Below are positions 60,142 through 64,000 of a DNA stretch of 64,000 nucleotides, one piece after another. The position numbers were made by a program, and so were the translations under genes. This DNA is from an uncultured Poribacteria bacterium (GTDB taxonomy: Bacteria > Poribacteria > WGA-4E > WGA-3G): contig OX639973.1 in assembly GCA_951828385.1 (NCBI GenBank), positions 5,819,200 to 5,883,199 of the forward strand, in the 5' to 3' direction. Each line of letters begins with the position of its first letter. Within the stretch, counting starts at the first letter, position 1. The notes beneath the pieces were generated by a model. It saw nothing but the letters and a program-made list of their open reading frames with translations, did not search any database and was not told the DNA's origin.

Positions 60142-62088
60142 TTAACGATAAAAAGAATAAACAGACACACCCCAGATAAGTCGGATCAGCACCCACGTGC
60201 CACCGACTACGAATTGCCCGAGAATTAATCCCAAAAAGAGCGGTAACACTCGATGGTACAGACGGATACCACCGAACCGCAAGATGAGGTGTTTGATGCC
60301 CCAACTCATAAAAACGGAGAACCAGAGCCAACCGAAGGTCAACGTACTACTTGCGACCGCATAGCCAGTCGGATGAAATGGAAACATCGGAAAACGCGTG
60401 CGTAGCCACCATAGCAACCCTGTAAACAAAAACCCGATACCCATAAATGTTACAGCAGGGATGTTTGTTTCTGTCGGGGAATAGAGCCATGATCGGAGCA
60501 TGTTATAACCGCCCTTTACCACCCACGGATTCGCACCGGTCTTGTAGGAAACCGCCAGATACGCCCAGAATGAAGCAAGGATGCCGAAAAAGACACCGCA
60601 CATCAGCGCGACGACCATCCGCCTCGCACGCATATCTGCTACTTCTACAAGTTTAAACGCTTCCAAAGTATGGGGCATCGGATGTGCGCGATACCCACGA
60701 TTGAACGCGAAATACAGCGACAGCACCGTTAAACTCTGTGGTGGTATCGGACGGGAACCGAGCGAATCGAGAATAAATTGCCGCGGGTTTGCCGAAAACA
60801 TCTCGTGTGTCGGGGGACCAACCTCCGCGCGGACCCGTGTAATGCCTAACGCGAGGAGATAATAGATAGTAAAGTACAACGCTATCAGCCAAATTGCCAT
60901 CCCCGCATGGTTTGAAAAAATAAAAAGAAAAAGGACACCCCCGATCAACCCCGCCAGCGGCCACCGATAATCTGTTGTATCTTGCATTTCAGGTGGAAGA
61001 TTCGTACCTCGCTTTCCAGTCAAATTTCTAAACATCGCATAGAAATGCTTACGTCCGCCGTAGAGTCCGAAACAGGCGATCGCCAGATACGCGCCTACCC
61101 CTTGCGGTCCATCGTACGGAAATCCCGGCAAAGCCTGTAACCCCATCGCACTTCCCAAGATGCGCTCACCTTTCCAAAAGAAGTAAAAGAACCAAAGCGA
61201 AAAGGACATTTCTAACGGCATTAAAAAGGCGAGTCCTACACCGAATGACAGGATATAAACGGGGGTCCAGCCGATTGCGCTCCACGGTTTTTCAGTGAAA
61301 TAGATGCCAAGGTCTACCTTTCGGACCGGTATCTCTGGGAAAGTTGGAAAGAACGCGTGGATGCCGTTAATCAGTTCAATGCTCGCTGCAATCGCGAAGC
61401 CTGCCCACAGCATCTTGTTTTTAAAGAGCCGTCCATCTGAGTGCGTCATCTCTATTGGCAAACGGACGATGGGATAGGTGAGCCGCTCCCGTTCGATCCA
61501 CTGCTTCCGAAGCAATAGATCGATACATATCATCACCCATATCAGCACGGACAGAAAGATCGTCCACCATAAAACCGGTTCCCACCAAGCCGCCAGATAC
61601 CGCGTCGCGTAAAAAGAGGCTTCCCCATCGTAAAAATCTTGTAAGACGGACAAATCGCTGAGTGTCATCCAACTTGGCAGATACCGCCAGAAGAGTTGTT
61701 GCCATTCGTTTTCGGGGGTGGCAAACCAGAAGCCGTTTGGAATCACAGGCACAAGTGTCTGCATCATATCGTGTCCCGCGATCGCCGAAGAGATTGAGAG
61801 AATGACGTAGATCGTGAGCAATTCGCCCTGTCGGAGCGCGAAGCGCGGCAGCAGCCGTTTGACCAGAAAATTTAGGCAGGTCAGCACCACCAGCGTCACC
61901 ACTACGTTGTAAATTAGCGACATCGTTGTCGGCAGTGTACTCCGGTAACGCAGATGGTTCGCCATAATAAAATAGGTATTCGGCGGAATAAGAATGATGC
62001 CGATCAGAATCGCGCGAAAAGTAACACCCGGGTGCCCAGACTGCGATGTTTTTTGCGGATTTGAGGGATATTTTGATGTGTTCGCCAT
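60142..62088 (-). CDS. DUF6785-family membrane protein, tandem copy 1
   Basis: 648 aa, ATG at 62088, no clear ribosome site. About 14 hydrophobic segments. It is a recent duplicate of the gene at 58152-60098: differences are mostly conservative or synonymous and the 3' regions (Y-S-F-Y-R, then TATCGTTAA beyond the stop) agree as well. A more distant relative is at 37037-38998. Only 43 bases separate the two tandem genes, so they are likely cotranscribed. Confidence 0.78.
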   Translation of the reverse strand: MANTSKYPSNPQKTSQSGHPGVTFRAILIGIILIPPNTYFIMANHLRYRSTLPTTMSLIYNVVVTLVVLTCLNFLVKRLLPRFALRQGELLTIYVILSISSAIAGHDMMQTLVPVIPNGFWFATPENEWQQLFWRYLPSWMTLSDLSVLQDFYDGEASFYATRYLAAWWEPVLWWTIFLSVLIWVMICIDLLLRKQWIERERLTYPIVRLPIEMTHSDGRLFKNKMLWAGFAIAASIELINGIHAFFPTFPEIPVRKVDLGIYFTEKPWSAIGWTPVYILSFGVGLAFLMPLEMSFSLWFFYFFWKGERILGSAMGLQALPGFPYDGPQGVGAYLAIACFGLYGGRKHFYAMFRNLTGKRGTNLPPEMQDTTDYRWPLAGLIGGVLFLFIFSNHAGMAIWLIALYFTIYYLLALGITRVRAEVGPPTHEMFSANPRQFILDSLGSRPIPPQSLTVLSLYFAFNRGYRAHPMPHTLEAFKLVEVADMRARRMVVALMCGVFFGILASFWAYLAVSYKTGANPWVVKGGYNMLRSWLYSPTETNIPAVTFMGIGFLFTGLLWWLRTRFPMFPFHPTGYAVASSTLTFGWLWFSVFMSWGIKHLILRFGGIRLYHRVLPLFLGLILGQFVVGGTWVLIRLIWGVSVYSFYR

Positions 62089-62156
62089 AAAAAATGATTT
62101 TTGAAAAGGACTTGGAGGATCTCCTATGAAAATACCATCTGTGCGGAGCGTCAGCG

Positions 62157-64000
62157 TTATTTTCGATCACCGGCATTATTAGTTACAGATGTGATATCCC
62201 ATAGTAACACTGTGCCATCCCCACTTGCACTCGCGAGCATCCGACCATCCGGACTAAATGCCATACTACTATAGAGCCAATGCTTTTGTCCCGTGAGCGT
62301 TTTCTTTTTATTTCCTGTTGAAACATCCCATAGACGGATGGTTGTATCCCAACCCACACTCGCAAGTGTTTTCCCATCTGGACTGAACGACAAACTATTA
62401 GCAAGCGGCAAATTATTAACAGGAGACACACGCCATTGGAGCTGTTTTAAGAGTTCACCCGTGGCAACATCCCACAATTGAACACCATCTCGATCAGCAC
62501 TTGCGAGGATACTTCCATCCGGACTAAACGTCACAGTAGAAACGCCAGATGTCCGACCGGTAAGGGTATCCTTGTGTTTGCTTGTGTCAACATCCCATAC
62601 CCGAACTCTGATTTTGTTCCATCCACTCGCACCGGCAACGGTCCGTCCATCCGGACTGAATACAAGCGTTTCAACAACGTCTGTATGCCCTGATAAAGTT
62701 TTTTTGTGTTTACCTGTGGCAGCATCCCACAATTGAACTGCGCCATCCGCGCTTGAACTTGCGAGAATGCTGCCATCTGAACTGAACGCTACGCTTCTGA
62801 CAGCAGAATAAGTAGCTCTTCCAGAGACATGTCCCTTTATGATTTTCTGCTGCCGCCCTGTGCCCGCGTTCCACACACGAATAGCCTCGTCCATGCTCCC
62901 ACTTACAAGGGTGCGCCCATTAGGGTTGAACGCTATACACTCCACCATCTCTTTATGCCCAAATAAGGTGTTCTTATGCAAACCTTCGATTGCATCCCAT
63001 AGTAGAATTTCTTTAAAGCCACCGATAGCAAGCGTAGCCCCATCAGCACTAAACGATAAAGTAGAGATAGGACCTATATGACCTGTGATAGTTTTTTTCC
63101 GGTTCCCAGTGGCGGCATCCCAGATGTATAGAATATGGTCGCTGCCCCAACCCGCAACTGTTTTTCCGTCAGCACTCAACGCTACGTGCCGCACATTAAC
63201 CCCATGTTCTTTAAAGGTTTTTGTAAGCTTGCCAGTGTCAATATCCCACAAGCGGACAGTATTGTCACTCGTGCTGGCAAGCATCCGTCCATTACGACTG
63301 AACGCCATGCTATTGATAGGTTCCTTGTGGCCCTTGAGCGTTTTCTTATTACTGCCAGTGTTGACATCCCATAAACGGATGGTTGTATCGTGACTACCAC
63401 TCGCAAGCGTCTGCCCATCAGGACTGAATGACATACTTGTGACACTTGTCTTATGTCCCTTCAAAATTTTCTTTGTGGCTCTTGTAATTAGATCAGACAA
63501 GTAAATGTCTCTGGGCGAAGCCCGAGTAGATGCAAGTGTCGCTTCATCTGCGTCGAGCCATAATGTTTTTACCGAGGCTGTGGATCCACGGAACGTTTTC
63601 TCATGTGTACCAGTGTTAACATCCCACAGACTTGTGTCATGGATACTTACAGCCGCGAGTGTGTTTCCATCAGGACTAAACAACACCTTAAAAATTCCGC
63701 CCTTATGTCCTACAAAGGATTGATGACATTCGCCAGTGTCAACACCCCACAAGTGGATGATTCCCGCCGGTCCCCCACCCGCAAGCGTTTTGCCATCTGG
63801 GCTGAACGAAATGCTTGAGATACCGTAGGTATCCGTTGTGAGCAACGTGTGTACTTCAGCTGTAGAAGTATCATAAAGCCAAATGCCGATAGAGGTAGCA
63901 ACCGCTAACACAGTGCTGTCTGGAGAATATGCTATATCAGTTACACTGCCTTTACCGATCCGCAATTTCACGCCCTCAGGCAGCTCATGCTGTGGAGATT
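62157..64000 (-). CDS. Large WD40 protein, 14 repeats, 5' end off-window
   Basis: The frame stays open to the window edge (S-P-Q-H-E-L-P-E-G-V-K-L-R-I-G-K-G). These residues match S-P-Q-W-H-L-P-E-G-A-T-A-R-L-G-K-G of the exported WD40 protein at 40395-42950, which there come right after the signal peptide; the GTG at 63971 is therefore an internal codon and the true start with a signal peptide is off-window. 14 repeats (F-S-P-D-G-x-T-L-A-S-G-S-x-D-x-T-I-R-L-W-D), probably two seven-blade propellers. It ends T-S-V-T-N-N-A-G-D-R-K, with no dockerin, FlgD or WG-tail. Confidence 0.85.
   Translation of the reverse strand, partial: SPQHELPEGVKLRIGKGSVTDIAYSPDSTVLAVATSIGIWLYDTSTAEVHTLLTTDTYGISSISFSPDGKTLAGGGPAGIIHLWGVDTGECHQSFVGHKGGIFKVLFSPDGNTLAAVSIHDTSLWDVNTGTHEKTFRGSTASVKTLWLDADEATLASTRASPRDIYLSDLITRATKKILKGHKTSVTSMSFSPDGQTLASGSHDTTIRLWDVNTGSNKKTLKGHKEPINSMAFSRNGRMLASTSDNTVRLWDIDTGKLTKTFKEHGVNVRHVALSADGKTVAGWGSDHILYIWDAATGNRKKTITGHIGPISTLSFSADGATLAIGGFKEILLWDAIEGLHKNTLFGHKEMVECIAFNPNGRTLVSGSMDEAIRVWNAGTGRQQKIIKGHVSGRATYSAVRSVAFSSDGSILASSSADGAVQLWDAATGKHKKTLSGHTDVVETLVFSPDGRTVAGASGWNKIRVRVWDVDTSKHKDTLTGRTSGVSTVTFSPDGSILASADRDGVQLWDVATGELLKQLQWRVSPVNNLPLANSLSFSPDGKTLASVGWDTTIRLWDVSTGNKKKTLTGQKHWLYSSMAFSPDGRMLASASGDGTVLLWDITSVTNNAGDRK

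Noticed and set aside
60099-60170. Extended N-terminus of the second tandem DUF6785 gene
   Set aside because: The extra codons read through the upstream gene's 3' end, whereas both tandem copies align from the later ATG.
63971-63971. GTG as the true start of the last WD40 protein
   Set aside because: The frame continues upstream with residues matching the paralogue at 40395-42950, so the start is off-window.
62157-64000. WG-tail on this WD40 protein
   Set aside because: The C-terminus ends TNNAGDRK and lacks the W-[GA]-x-[LIV]-K core.

Overview
The window looks like an environmental bacterial chromosome from the Candidatus Poribacteria or a close relative. This is inferred from gene content, because there is no rRNA or other taxonomic marker here. 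The clues are the mix of phytanoyl-CoA-dioxygenase-like (PhyH) oxygenases, sulfatases, LamG proteins, large WD40 proteins, Uma2 and Rpn-type nucleases, dockerin-like repeats and huge DUF6785-type membrane proteins. G+C is moderate, strand use is mixed, and many intergenic gaps hold palindromic repeats. I found no rRNA, tRNA or CRISPR array.

Layout. 1-1504 (-): 3' -truncated secreted lamin-tail/dockerin protein. 2.3-8.4 kb: secreted cyclase, TolB-like propeller, then three small lipoproteins and a decayed IS3-family element, two of the lipoproteins being paralogues flanking it. 8.3-12.2 kb: methyltransferase, repeat cluster, PIN-toxin pair, and a gene graveyard (a methyltransferase 3' fragment and a 5'-decayed helical-repeat gene). 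12.4-19.2 kb: LamG protein, two Uma2 nucleases, gpmI, prs, a GT4 glycosyltransferase and a PhyH enzyme. 19.3-21.6 kb (-): three related lipoproteins, two of them HMA-domain proteins with an in-frame UGA at the first metal-site Cys, then a short UvrC/Cho-like nuclease. 21.9-26.6 kb: an operon of PhyH, sulfatase, UGA-containing peroxiredoxin, sugar isomerase and SGNH esterase. 26.7-29.4 kb (-): Gfo/Idh/MocA oxidoreductase and two LamG proteins. 29.9-38.9 kb: Ycf48-like propeller, TolC plus HlyD-type adaptor, GHMP sugar kinase, DUF6785 protein. 39.2-48.4 kb: PorV-like protein, 14-blade WD40/dockerin protein, Rpn nuclease, WD40-metalloprotease fusion, thioredoxin-fold protein. 48.4-51.8 kb: enolase-superfamily enzyme, one-TM protein, LON-domain protein, phosphatidyltransferase. 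51.9-57.5 kb: second PhyH/sulfatase/TIM-barrel operon. 57.6-64 kb (-): a toxin-antitoxin-like pair, two tandem DUF6785 genes and a 14-blade WD40 protein cut by the window edge.

Three observations stand out. (1) Three genes are interrupted by a single UGA exactly where a UxxC/CxxC redox or metal site belongs. Each has a hairpin with a GG-containing loop 21-23 nt downstream, so they are predicted selenoproteins. (2) Five otherwise unrelated secreted proteins, plus one 26-codon ORF, end in the same tail, about G-[KL]-L-[TAS]-T-x-W-[GA]-x-[LIV]-K, within 2-3 residues of the C-terminus. This is a candidate sorting or processing signal. A different C-terminal module (dockerin, then YPNPFNPETW and a FlgD/Por-like Ig domain) occurs on a WD40 protein next to a PorV-like gene. 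(3) A family of 105-135 bp elements with TATAGT/ACTATA ends carries interchangeable hairpin cores; one copy supplies the last codons and stop of a methyltransferase gene.

Functionally the window reads as a scavenging lifestyle: desulfation, oxygenation and isomerisation of organic substrates, with many exported binding proteins.
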